NCBI GenBank assembly: GCA_040255525.1
Contig: JBDZVD010000023.1
Coordinates: forward strand, 1-64,000
Direction of reading: 5' to 3'
Length of the DNA: 64,000 nt
DNA from: Rugosimonospora sp040255525
GTDB taxonomy: Bacteria > Actinomycetota > Actinomycetes > Mycobacteriales > Micromonosporaceae
Shown here piece by piece: positions 42,162 through 49,826 of the stretch (its first letter is position 1; the number at the start of each line of letters is the position of its first letter). Position numbers and translations under genes: made by a program. The notes beneath the pieces are model-generated. The model was not told where the DNA came from. It saw only the letters and a list, made by a program, of their open reading frames with translations, and ran no database searches.

Positions 42162-43931
42162 ATGACTGCGATCGTATCTGAAGCTTTGATCGCCCGGCTG
42201 GCCGAATGGGGTGTGGACACCGTCTTCGGCCTGCCCGGCGACGGCATCAACGGGATCATGGAAGGGCTGCGGCGCAACCAGGACAAGGTCCGGTTCGTTC
42301 TGGTGCACCACGAAGAGGCGGCGGCCTTCATGGCCACCGCGCACGCCAAGGCGACCGGCCGCGTCGGTGTCTGCCTGGCCACCTCCGGTCCGGGCGGCAT
42401 CCACCTGGCCAACGGCCTCTACGACGCCAAGCTGGACCACGCCCCCGTGCTGGCCATCACCGGCATGCAGGAGACCAGCGTGCTGGGCACCGGGTACCAG
42501 CAGGAGGTCCACCTGGACCGGCTGTACGAGGACGTCGCCGAGTACAACGAGATGGTCACCAACCCGGCCCAGCTGCCTGGCCTGGTCGACCTGGCCGTCC
42601 GCACCGCGTACGCCCGCCGGGGGGTGGCGCACCTGACCATCCCCAACGACATCCAGGTCGCCGACGCGGGCAAGAACCCGTGGCCGACCGTCGCCCCGGC
42701 GCACGCCCCGGCCACCGCACCGGTGTACCTGTCCCCGCCGGTACGCCCGCGCGAGGAGGACCTGCACGCCGCCGCCGAGGTGCTCAACCGCGGCGAGCGG
42801 ATCGCGATCCTCGCCGGGATCGGGGCGCGGGGCGCCGGTGCGCTGGTCGAGCGGGTCGCCGAGGTGCTGGGCGCGCCGGTCATCAAGACGCTGTCGGGCA
42901 AGATGGTCATCCCCGACGACTCGCCGTACGCCACCGGCGGCATCGGCCTGCTGGGCACGGCGCCCAGCGCCGAACTGGTCGACGACATCGACACACTGCT
43001 GATGCTCGGCACCAACTTCCCGTACACCAAGCACCTGCCCGAGCCCGGCAAGGTCGCGGTCGTGCAGATCGACACGGACGCCGCCCGCATCGGCTCCCGG
43101 ATGCCCACCGACGTGCCGCTGGTCGGCGACGTGGCGGCCAGCCTCACCGACCTCCTCCCGCTGCTGCGCCGCCGCGAGGACCGCGCGCACCTGACGAAGT
43201 ACCAGGAGAAGATGAGCGACTGGCGGTCGAAGATGGCGGCGCTGGAGTCGCCGGACCGCGCCCCGATCGCGCCGCAGTACCTGGCCCACGTGCTCGACGA
43301 GCTGTGCACCGACGACGCCGTGATGACCTGCGACTCCGGGACCATCGCGACGTGGGCCGCCCGGCACTGGAACATCCGCGGCGGGCGGGAGTTCTACCTG
43401 TCCGGCAACCTCGCCACCATGGCGCCCGGGCTGCCGTACGCCATCGGCATCCAGCACGCGTACCCGGGCCGCCAGGTGGTGGCGTTCATCGGCGACGGCG
43501 GCTTCGCCATGCTGATGGCCGAGTTCCACACCGCGGTGTGGCACGGGCTGCCGGTCAAGGTCGTCATCAACGACAACGCCGGTCTGGGCCAGATCCTGTG
43601 GGAGCAGATGGTGCTGGGCTACCCCGAGCACGGGGTGCGCTTCGGCGATCCGCAGCCGGACTACGCCGGCTGGGCACGGTCGGCCGGCGGGTACGGCGTG
43701 CGGGTGGAGAAGGCGGCCGAGCTGCCCGACGCGCTAGCGACCGCGTTCGCTGTGGACGGGCCGGCGCTGGTGGACGTGGCGGTGGATCCGAACGAGCCGC
43801 CGATGCCCGGAAAGGTCACCTACGAGCAGGCCAAGAAGTTCACCGCGGCGTTCCTGCGCGGCCAGCCGCACAAGTCGGCCATCGCCACCACCCTGTTCAA
43901 GGACCGCATCCAGCAGCTGAAGGACCACTGA
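42162..43931 (+). CDS. TPP-dependent enzyme, pyruvate oxidase-like
   Basis: 589-residue thiamine diphosphate enzyme of the pyruvate oxidase/acetolactate synthase class. N-domain: VDTVFGLPGDGINGIMEG and the catalytic Glu in VHHEEAAAFMATAHAK; central FAD-type domain ILAGIGARGAGALVERV; C-domain TPP site FIGDGGFAMLMAEF to VINDNAGLG. Closest in style to PoxB-type pyruvate:quinone oxidoreductases, but this actinobacterial subgroup is poorly characterised. The stop overlaps the next start as TGATG, so the flavoprotein is coupled. Reading is open upstream, but ATG at 42162 starts the conserved domain directly. No thiamine riboswitch is seen. Confidence 0.82.
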   Translation: MTAIVSEALIARLAEWGVDTVFGLPGDGINGIMEGLRRNQDKVRFVLVHHEEAAAFMATAHAKATGRVGVCLATSGPGGIHLANGLYDAKLDHAPVLAITGMQETSVLGTGYQQEVHLDRLYEDVAEYNEMVTNPAQLPGLVDLAVRTAYARRGVAHLTIPNDIQVADAGKNPWPTVAPAHAPATAPVYLSPPVRPREEDLHAAAEVLNRGERIAILAGIGARGAGALVERVAEVLGAPVIKTLSGKMVIPDDSPYATGGIGLLGTAPSAELVDDIDTLLMLGTNFPYTKHLPEPGKVAVVQIDTDAARIGSRMPTDVPLVGDVAASLTDLLPLLRRREDRAHLTKYQEKMSDWRSKMAALESPDRAPIAPQYLAHVLDELCTDDAVMTCDSGTIATWAARHWNIRGGREFYLSGNLATMAPGLPYAIGIQHAYPGRQVVAFIGDGGFAMLMAEFHTAVWHGLPVKVVINDNAGLGQILWEQMVLGYPEHGVRFGDPQPDYAGWARSAGGYGVRVEKAAELPDALATAFAVDGPALVDVAVDPNEPPMPGKVTYEQAKKFTAAFLRGQPHKSAIATTLFKDRIQQLKDH

Positions 43932-46900
43932 TGGCGGCCGTCACGGTGCCCGTTCCCCTTCCCGGCCGGTCCGGTTCGGCGCGTCCGGCGCCGCGCGACC
44001 TGCCCGAGCAGTCTGCCGGCAAGCCGGGCGGGGCCGGGGGAGTCGAGCCTGTCGAGCTGGCGAAGGCGTTGCGGGAGGCGGTGCGCGGCGAGGTCCGGTT
44101 CGACCTCGGTACCCGCGCCGCGTACTCCACCGACGCGTCCAACTACCGTCAGGTGCCGATCGGGGTGGTCATCCCGCGCGACCTCGACGACGTGGTGGCC
44201 GCGGTCGCGGTGTGCCGCCGCTACGACGCGCCGGTCTTCTCCCGCGGCGGCGGCACGAGCCTCGGCGGCCAGTGCACCAACGCCGCGGTCATGCTGGACA
44301 TGGCCAAGTACGTCAACGCCGTCGAGTCCGTCAACCCGGACAACCGCACGGCGGTGGTGCAGGCCGGCATCGTCCTGGACGAACTGAACAAGGCTTCGCG
44401 CCAGCACGGTCTGGTGTTCGGGCCCAAGCCGGCCACGCACAACCACTGCACGATCGGCGGCATGCTGGGCAACAACTCCTGCGGATCGACGGCGCAGTGG
44501 AGCGGCACCACCGCCGCGAACGTGCGGCGGATGGAGGTGCTGACCTACGACGGGGTACGGATGTGGGTCGGCCCGACCAGCGACGAACAGTACCGGCGGA
44601 TCCTGGACGAGGGCGGCCGGCGGGCCGAGATCTACCGGCAGGTCCGCGACCTCCGCGACCGGTACCTCGGGCAGATCCGCACCCGCTACCCGCGGCTGCC
44701 GCGCCGCATCTCCGGATACAACCTGCCTGAGCTGTTGCCGGAGAACGGGTTCAACCTCGCCCGCGCGCTGGTCGGTTCGGAGTCGACGTGCGTGACGATC
44801 CTGCGCGCCGAGCTGGACCTGCTGCCCGAGCCGACCCACGTGGCGCTGCTGCTGGCCGGCTACGACGACATCGCCTCGGCCGCCGACCGGGTGCCGCTGG
44901 TCAACGAACACCAGCCGTACATCCTGGAAGGGCTGGACAGCAAGCTCATCGAGTACGAGCGGGACCGCCGGATGAACACCGTGGCCCTGCACGAACTGCC
45001 GCCGGCCGGCGCCTGGTTGATGGTGAAACTGGCCGGCGACAGCGATGAGCAGGCCCGGACCCGCGCCGAGCGGCTGCGCGAGGCGCTGGAGAAGGAGGGG
45101 AGCCTGCGCACCCACCGGTTGCTGACCGACTCCGGGCACCAGGCCGAACTGGACTCGGTACGGGAGGCGGCACTGGGCGCCACGGCCCGGGTACCGGGCA
45201 TGGCCGACACCTGGCCCGGCTGGGAGGACTCCGCGGTACCCCCGGAGCGGGTCGGCGACTACCTGCGCGACCTGACCCGGCTGCTCGACGAGTACGGGTA
45301 CGGCGCGGCGTCGCTGTACGGGCACCTCGGCCACGGCTGCGTGCACACCAGCATCCCGTTCGACCTGGTCACCGCGGCCGGCGTCGCCGACTTCCGGTCG
45401 TTCGTCACCCGGGCCGCGCACCTGGTCGTCTCTCACGGCGGTTCGCTGTCCGGGGAGCACGGCGACGGCCAGGCACGCGGCGAGCTGCTGCCCATCATGT
45501 ACGGCGACGAGCTGGTGCGCGCGTTCGGCGAGTTCAAGGCCGTCTTCGACCCGGACGGGCGGATGAACCCCGGCAAGGTGGTCGATCCCAACCCGCTGGA
45601 CGGGCAGCTGCGGCTGGGTACCGACTACGCGCCGCCGGTACAGCGCACGCACTTCGAGTTCCCCGACGACGGAGGGTTCACCGGCGTGCCCACCCGGTGC
45701 TTCGGCGTCGGCGCGTGCCGCCGCCACGACAGCGAAACCGGCGTGATGTGCCCGAGCTACATGGTCACCCGCGAGGAGCAGCACTCCACCCGCGGCCGGA
45801 TGCGGCTGCTGTTCGAGATGATGCGCGGCGAGACGGTCCGCGACGGCTGGCGCAGCCGGGAGGTTCACGAGGCTCTCGACCTGTGCCTGGCCTGCAAGGG
45901 CTGCAAGAGTGACTGCCCGGTCAGCGTGGACATGGCCACGTACAAGGCCGAGTTCCTGTCGCATCACCACGCCGGGCGGATCCGGCCGAGGGCGCATTAC
46001 TCGCTGGGCTGGCTGCCGCTGTGGGCGCGGCTGGCGGCGCCCGCGCCGTGGGCGGCCAACCTGGCCACCCACGCGCCCGGCCTCGGCCGCGTGGCCAAGT
46101 GGGCGGCGGGCGTCGACCCGCAACGCGACGTGCCGCGCTTCGCCCCGCGCCGGTTCACCGACGCGTTTCGCCGGCGGGGCAGCCGGGGCAGCGGCCGGCG
46201 CGGCCGCGTCGTGTTGTGGCCGGACACGTTCAGTAACGCGTTCGACCCGCGCATCCTGGCCGCCGCGGTGAGCGCGCTGGAGGCGGCCGGGTACCGGGTG
46301 GTGGTACCGGAGGGTACGGTCTGCTGCGGGCTGACCTGGATCTCCACGGGGCAGTTGGACCTCGCGCAGCGGGTGCTGCGGCGTACGCTGCGCACGCTGG
46401 CGCCGCTGCTGCGCGCGGGGTTGCCCGTGGTGGGGCTGGAGCCCAGCTGCACGTCGGTGCTGCGCGACGACGCGGTCAGGTTGCTGGGCACCGGTGACCT
46501 GGACGCGGTGCGGCTGCGCGAGCAGACCAGGACGTTCGCCGAGCTGCTCGACGAGGACGCGCCGGACTTCGCGCCGCGGTTGCCGGAGTGCAACGGCGAG
46601 CAGCCCCGGGCGATCGTCCAGACGCACTGCCACCAGCACGCCACCCTGGGCGACCAGGCGGATCGCCGGGTCATGGACCGGATCGGGCTGCGCGCCCGGG
46701 TCCTCGACTCGGGGTGCTGCGGCCTGGCCGGTGACTTCGGCATGACGCCGGACCACCGGGACGTGTCGCTGGCCTGTGCCGAACGGGTACTGCTTCCGGA
46801 GGTGCGCGACGCCGACCGGGACACCCTGATCCTGGCCGACGGGTTTTCCTGCCGTACCCAGATCCGCGAGGCGGGTACCTGGCGAAAGGCGCGGCACCTG

Positions 46901-46996
46901 GCCGAGGTGGTGGCCGCCGCCGTCAACGCGCAGCGGTCCGGTTGGTCCGCGTCCGATGGCGGCGGCGCGACAGGCAACGCGACGAACGGACAGTGA
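43931..46996 (+). CDS. FAD/Fe-S fusion oxidoreductase, D-lactate dehydrogenase (GlcD-GlcF) type
   Basis: 1021 residues. N-terminal FAD-binding PCMH domain (VFSRGGGTSLGGQCTNAAVM, NHCTIGGMLGNNSCGS), a GlcD C-domain (YGHLGHGCVHTSI, SGEHGDGQARGELLP), then a Fe-S part with two clusters (CFGVGACRRHDSETGVMCPS and CLACKGCKSDCPVSVDM) and CCG-type cysteines (VCCGLTWISTGQLD, LEPSCTS, THCHQHA, SGCCGLAGDFGM). It fuses the flavin and Fe-S subunits of glycolate/D-lactate oxidation in one chain, delivering electrons to the quinone pool. Its start overlaps the TPP-enzyme stop, so the two likely act in one pathway, for example D-lactate to pyruvate to acetate. The exact 2-hydroxy acid is unproven. Confidence 0.85.
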   Translation: MAAVTVPVPLPGRSGSARPAPRDLPEQSAGKPGGAGGVEPVELAKALREAVRGEVRFDLGTRAAYSTDASNYRQVPIGVVIPRDLDDVVAAVAVCRRYDAPVFSRGGGTSLGGQCTNAAVMLDMAKYVNAVESVNPDNRTAVVQAGIVLDELNKASRQHGLVFGPKPATHNHCTIGGMLGNNSCGSTAQWSGTTAANVRRMEVLTYDGVRMWVGPTSDEQYRRILDEGGRRAEIYRQVRDLRDRYLGQIRTRYPRLPRRISGYNLPELLPENGFNLARALVGSESTCVTILRAELDLLPEPTHVALLLAGYDDIASAADRVPLVNEHQPYILEGLDSKLIEYERDRRMNTVALHELPPAGAWLMVKLAGDSDEQARTRAERLREALEKEGSLRTHRLLTDSGHQAELDSVREAALGATARVPGMADTWPGWEDSAVPPERVGDYLRDLTRLLDEYGYGAASLYGHLGHGCVHTSIPFDLVTAAGVADFRSFVTRAAHLVVSHGGSLSGEHGDGQARGELLPIMYGDELVRAFGEFKAVFDPDGRMNPGKVVDPNPLDGQLRLGTDYAPPVQRTHFEFPDDGGFTGVPTRCFGVGACRRHDSETGVMCPSYMVTREEQHSTRGRMRLLFEMMRGETVRDGWRSREVHEALDLCLACKGCKSDCPVSVDMATYKAEFLSHHHAGRIRPRAHYSLGWLPLWARLAAPAPWAANLATHAPGLGRVAKWAAGVDPQRDVPRFAPRRFTDAFRRRGSRGSGRRGRVVLWPDTFSNAFDPRILAAAVSALEAAGYRVVVPEGTVCCGLTWISTGQLDLAQRVLRRTLRTLAPLLRAGLPVVGLEPSCTSVLRDDAVRLLGTGDLDAVRLREQTRTFAELLDEDAPDFAPRLPECNGEQPRAIVQTHCHQHATLGDQADRRVMDRIGLRARVLDSGCCGLAGDFGMTPDHRDVSLACAERVLLPEVRDADRDTLILADGFSCRTQIREAGTWRKARHLAEVVAAAVNAQRSGWSASDGGGATGNATNGQ

Positions 46997-47010
46997 AAGG
47001 AGTGCCAGAG

Positions 47011-47337
47011 ATGCCGCAGCGGCAGTGGAGCGCCAAGCGCGAGCGCCAGTACGAACACGTCAAGGACAGTGTGAAGCGGCGCGGCCGGTCCGAGGACGTG
47101 GCCGAGGAGATCGCGGCGCGCACGGTGAACAAGGAGCGCGCACGCGCGGGCGAGTCGAAGACCGCCAGCCGCACCTCCACGAAGGACATCTCCGCAAGCC
47201 GCCGGGGCGGCCTGCGTTCCCACGCCGGATCGGGCGGGCGCACCCGCGACCAGCTGTACGAGGAAGCCAAGCGCCGCAACGTCAAGGGCCGTTCGCAGAT
47301 GTCCAAGGCGCAGCTGGAAAAGGCCGTGGGGCGGTAG
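47011..47337 (+). CDS. Small basic protein with Rho-N/SAP-like C-terminus
   Basis: 108 residues, very basic, starting MPQRQWSAKRERQYEHVKDS. The C-terminal TRDQLYEEAKRRNVKGRSQM then SKAQLEKAV is the helix-extended-helix seen in Rho N-terminal/SAP-like nucleic-acid-binding motifs. Database relatives are often called plasmid stabilization protein without evidence. ATG at 47011 has AAAGGAGTG. It lies 14 bases after the flavoprotein, so it is the third gene of that operon; its link to lactate or pyruvate metabolism is not clear. Confidence 0.65.
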   Translation: MPQRQWSAKRERQYEHVKDSVKRRGRSEDVAEEIAARTVNKERARAGESKTASRTSTKDISASRRGGLRSHAGSGGRTRDQLYEEAKRRNVKGRSQMSKAQLEKAVGR

Positions 47338-47356
47338 GCGATCTCGTCGAACGGGC

Positions 47357-47540
47357 TCACCCGTCGCCTGGACGGTGCTGGGTGCGGCCGCCGCGCGGAC
47401 CGAACGGATCGGGCTGCGCGGGTGTCAGGCGCCGGACCGCGAGGATGGCGACGTCGCCGGTCGGGTGGTCGGGCAGCAGCCTGGTGGTGGCGTGGGCGCA
47501 CAGTTCGGTGTACAGACCGGTCGGCCTGGGAAAGCGATCA
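47357..47540 (-). pseudogene. Remnant of a PP2C (SpoIIE-type) phosphatase C-terminus
   Basis: Directly after the anti-sigma kinase stop, in another frame, about 60 codons read FPRPTGLYTELCAHATTRLL and PDHPTGDVAILAVRRL. This aligns with the tail of the phosphatase encoded 1.3 kb away (EHVCAAAMATLIRDQPRTDD then VAVLAVR). No phosphatase core precedes it, so it is a decayed tail, perhaps of a lost kinase-phosphatase neighbour. Confidence 0.5.
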
Positions 47541-47948
47541 GGCGAGGGCCATGACCAGCCGGATCAGCGTGCCACCGCCGCCGGTGCGCAGGTGCACTTC
47601 GTCGCACAGCTGGTTGGCCAGCCACAGGCCCCGGCCGTGCGTGGCTTCCGGCTCGGGCAGCCTCGCGGTGACCCCCGCGGGGATGCCCGGCCCGGCGTCC
47701 CGGACCTCGATGACGACCTTGGCGTCCTCCACCTGGATCGTGACGCCGGCCTCGCCGCCACCGTGCTGGATCGCGTTGGTGGCGATCTCGTTCACCGCCA
47801 GTGTGAGCCGCGCCACTCGGTCGGAATTGAGTCCGGCGAGACTCGTGATTCGGGCGACCACGTGGCGTACCCGATCAAGATCAGTCGCGGTGAGTCGCCG
47901 CAGAGTTACAGGCGGTGGCTCCTGCTCGTTCGCGCTGCCCGATGCCAC
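47538..47948 (-). CDS. Anti-sigma factor kinase (RsbW-like HATPase)
   Basis: 136 residues from GTG at 47948. HATPase fold of the RsbW/SpoIIAB type: N-box RLTLAVNEIATNAIQHGGG, G1-box IEVRDAGPGIP and G2-box ATHGRGLWLANQL. Such kinases hold a sigma factor and phosphorylate a STAS antagonist. The nearest STAS gene is divergent at 48116. A longer start at 48041 exists but the family length favours 47948, with GAGGAGG about ten bases before it. No sigma factor is linked, so its target is elsewhere or it acts on another protein. Confidence 0.8.
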   Translation of the reverse strand: MASGSANEQEPPPVTLRRLTATDLDRVRHVVARITSLAGLNSDRVARLTLAVNEIATNAIQHGGGEAGVTIQVEDAKVVIEVRDAGPGIPAGVTARLPEPEATHGRGLWLANQLCDEVHLRTGGGGTLIRLVMALA

Positions 47949-48115
47949 CTGAGTCGGACCTCCTCCCGCGCATAGCCTCATCCCGACAGTGGCCGTCGCG
48001 CAACTCGTGCGGGGCATCCGACTCCGGGTGCCGGCGATCATTCTAAAATGGCCGCGACCAGTTCCGCTTCACGCCGGCCGGGCGGGCCCGCCAGCGTGAC
48101 CCGAGGAGGGGCGTG

Positions 48116-48427
48116 ATGGCCATTTCCGTCTCGGCGCACCGCTGCGACGATGCGCTCCGGCTGCGGGTCGCCGGAGAAATTGACCTGAGTAACATCGAGG
48201 CGTTGCAGGCGGAGGTCGCCAATGCCCTGGAATCCGGCGAGACCCGGCTCGTGGTCGTCGACCTGGCCGAGGTGAGCTTCCTGGACTCCAGCGGCATCAG
48301 CGCTCTGCTGAAGGGTAGGCGGTTGGCCGACGACGCGGGCAAGGGCTTCCGGGTGGAAGGCGCCCAGGGCATGGTGCGCGAGGTCTTGACGATCACCGGA
48401 GTGTGGGAGCACCTGTCCGGGGCCTGA
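48116..48427 (+). CDS. STAS-domain anti-sigma factor antagonist
   Basis: 103 residues of one STAS domain: LRVAGEIDLSNIEALQAEV and VVVDLAEVSFLDSSGISALL. The conserved phospho-acceptor Ser is present in DSSG, unlike the STAS protein at 6606. It probably switches the kinase encoded divergently at 47538-47948, with the phosphatase downstream resetting it. ATG at 48116 follows CGAGGAGGGG; an adjacent in-frame GTG is possible. Confidence 0.85.
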   Translation: MAISVSAHRCDDALRLRVAGEIDLSNIEALQAEVANALESGETRLVVVDLAEVSFLDSSGISALLKGRRLADDAGKGFRVEGAQGMVREVLTITGVWEHLSGA

Positions 48428-48506
48428 CCGTGACCCTTCGGCGCGCTCCGCCGACCACCGGTCGCTGGTCGGTCGCGTTTCCAACATCAGCGGTTAGCAT
48501 GCACTC

Positions 48507-49817
48507 GTGAGGGCGGGCGTGGAGACTTCGGGCAACGACGAGCGGCTGCGCCGGCTCGAATCGGTGACCGACGCCGGGCTGTCCCGCCTCGAATCGGTGA
48601 CCGACGCCGGGCTGTCCCGCCTCGACGTCGAGGACCTGCTCGTCGAGTTGCTGGAGCGGGTCCGCGAACTGCTGTCGGTCGACACCGCCGCGGTGATGCT
48701 GCTCGACCCGACCGGGCGGTACCTCATCGCCACCGCCGCCCGGGGCATCGAGGAGGAGGTCCACCAGGGCGTACGGCTGCCGGTCGGCCAGGGCTTCGCC
48801 GGGCAGGTCGCCTCGCTCGGGCGCCCGGTGCTGCTGGACCGGGTGGAGCCGGCCGACGTGGTCAACCCGCTGCTGCTGAGCAAGGGAGTCGTCTCGCTGC
48901 TCGGCGTACCGATGATCGCCTCCGGCCGGGTCATCGGCGTCCTGCACGTCGGCACGCTCGCCGCGCGCACGTTCACCGACGACGACGTGGACCTGCTGCA
49001 GCGGGTCGCCGACCGGGCGAGCCTGGCCACCCAGGCGAGAGCGGCCAGCATCGACCGGTCCGCCACCGTCGCCCTGCAACGCAGCCTGCTGCCGGCCGGA
49101 CTGCCTGCCCTGGACGGGCTGGACGTCGCGGCCCGGTACGTGCCGGGCGCGCAGGTCGGCATCGGTGGCGACTGGTACGACGTGTTCGCCTTACCGTCCG
49201 GCTACGTCGGCATCGTGATCGGCGACGTCGTCGGCAACGGGCTGCGCGCCGCGGTGGTGATGGGGCGCATCCGCAGCGCGTTGCGCGCCTACGCCCTGGA
49301 GAGCGACGACCCGGCCGACGTGCTGAGCCGGCTCGACCGCAAGATCCAGCTCTTCGAGCCCGACGCGGTCGCCACGGTGATCTACGCGGTGATCGAACCG
49401 TCGCGGCGGCGGATGAACGTGTCGCTCGCGGGTCACCCGCCGCCCGTGCTCGCCGCGCCGGGCGTCCCCGCGCGGGTGCTCGGCGCTCCCGCGGACCTGC
49501 CGGTGGGCGCCTACCCCGACGCGCCCCGCCGGACCGTCGAGGTGCCGCTGGAGAAGGGAACGGTCGCGTTCTTCTACACCGACGGTCTGATCGAGCGCCG
49601 GGACCGCCCGCTGCACGTGGGCCTCGGCGAACTGCTCGAGGTGGTGGCCCCGGGGGCCGCGGAGCACGTCTGCGCCGCGGCGATGGCCACGCTGATCCGC
49701 GACCAGCCGAGAACCGACGACGTCGCGGTACTCGCCGTGCGCATCGGCGAGCCGGACGCGGCTTCCGCGGTACCCGCCGCGCCGGGCCGGCCCGCGCAAC
49801 GCGCAAGCCGGCCCTGA
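48507..49817 (+). CDS. GAF-PP2C (RsbU/SpoIIE-type) phosphatase
   Basis: 436 residues. N-terminal linker with a duplicated 11-residue unit (RLESVTDAGLS twice), a GAF sensor domain (about 50-190: DTAAVMLLDPTGRYLIATAA, GLPVGQGFAGQ-like LPVGQGFAGQVASLG), then a SpoIIE PP2C domain with the metal-binding GGDWYDVFALPSG and IGDVVGNGLRAA, and the closing RTDDVAVLAVR. It would dephosphorylate the STAS antagonist and thereby free a sigma factor in response to a signal sensed by GAF. It follows the STAS gene by 79 bases on the same strand. Start GTG at 48507. Confidence 0.88.
   Translation: MRAGVETSGNDERLRRLESVTDAGLSRLESVTDAGLSRLDVEDLLVELLERVRELLSVDTAAVMLLDPTGRYLIATAARGIEEEVHQGVRLPVGQGFAGQVASLGRPVLLDRVEPADVVNPLLLSKGVVSLLGVPMIASGRVIGVLHVGTLAARTFTDDDVDLLQRVADRASLATQARAASIDRSATVALQRSLLPAGLPALDGLDVAARYVPGAQVGIGGDWYDVFALPSGYVGIVIGDVVGNGLRAAVVMGRIRSALRAYALESDDPADVLSRLDRKIQLFEPDAVATVIYAVIEPSRRRMNVSLAGHPPPVLAAPGVPARVLGAPADLPVGAYPDAPRRTVEVPLEKGTVAFFYTDGLIERRDRPLHVGLGELLEVVAPGAAEHVCAAAMATLIRDQPRTDDVAVLAVRIGEPDAASAVPAAPGRPAQRASRP
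48555..48620 (+). repeat. 33-base perfect direct repeat in the phosphatase gene
   Basis: Copies 48555-48587 and 48588-48620 are identical and keep the frame, doubling LESVTDAGLSR. The duplicated unit could be one heptad-like linker turn before GAF. Copy number may vary between strains. Confidence 0.9.
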
Positions 49818-49826
49818 GCCCGCGCG

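Noticed and set aside
43820..46897. 1025-codon minus-strand frame over the FAD/Fe-S gene
   Set aside because: Antisense shadow without domain or ribosome binding site; the plus-strand frame has clear cofactor motifs.
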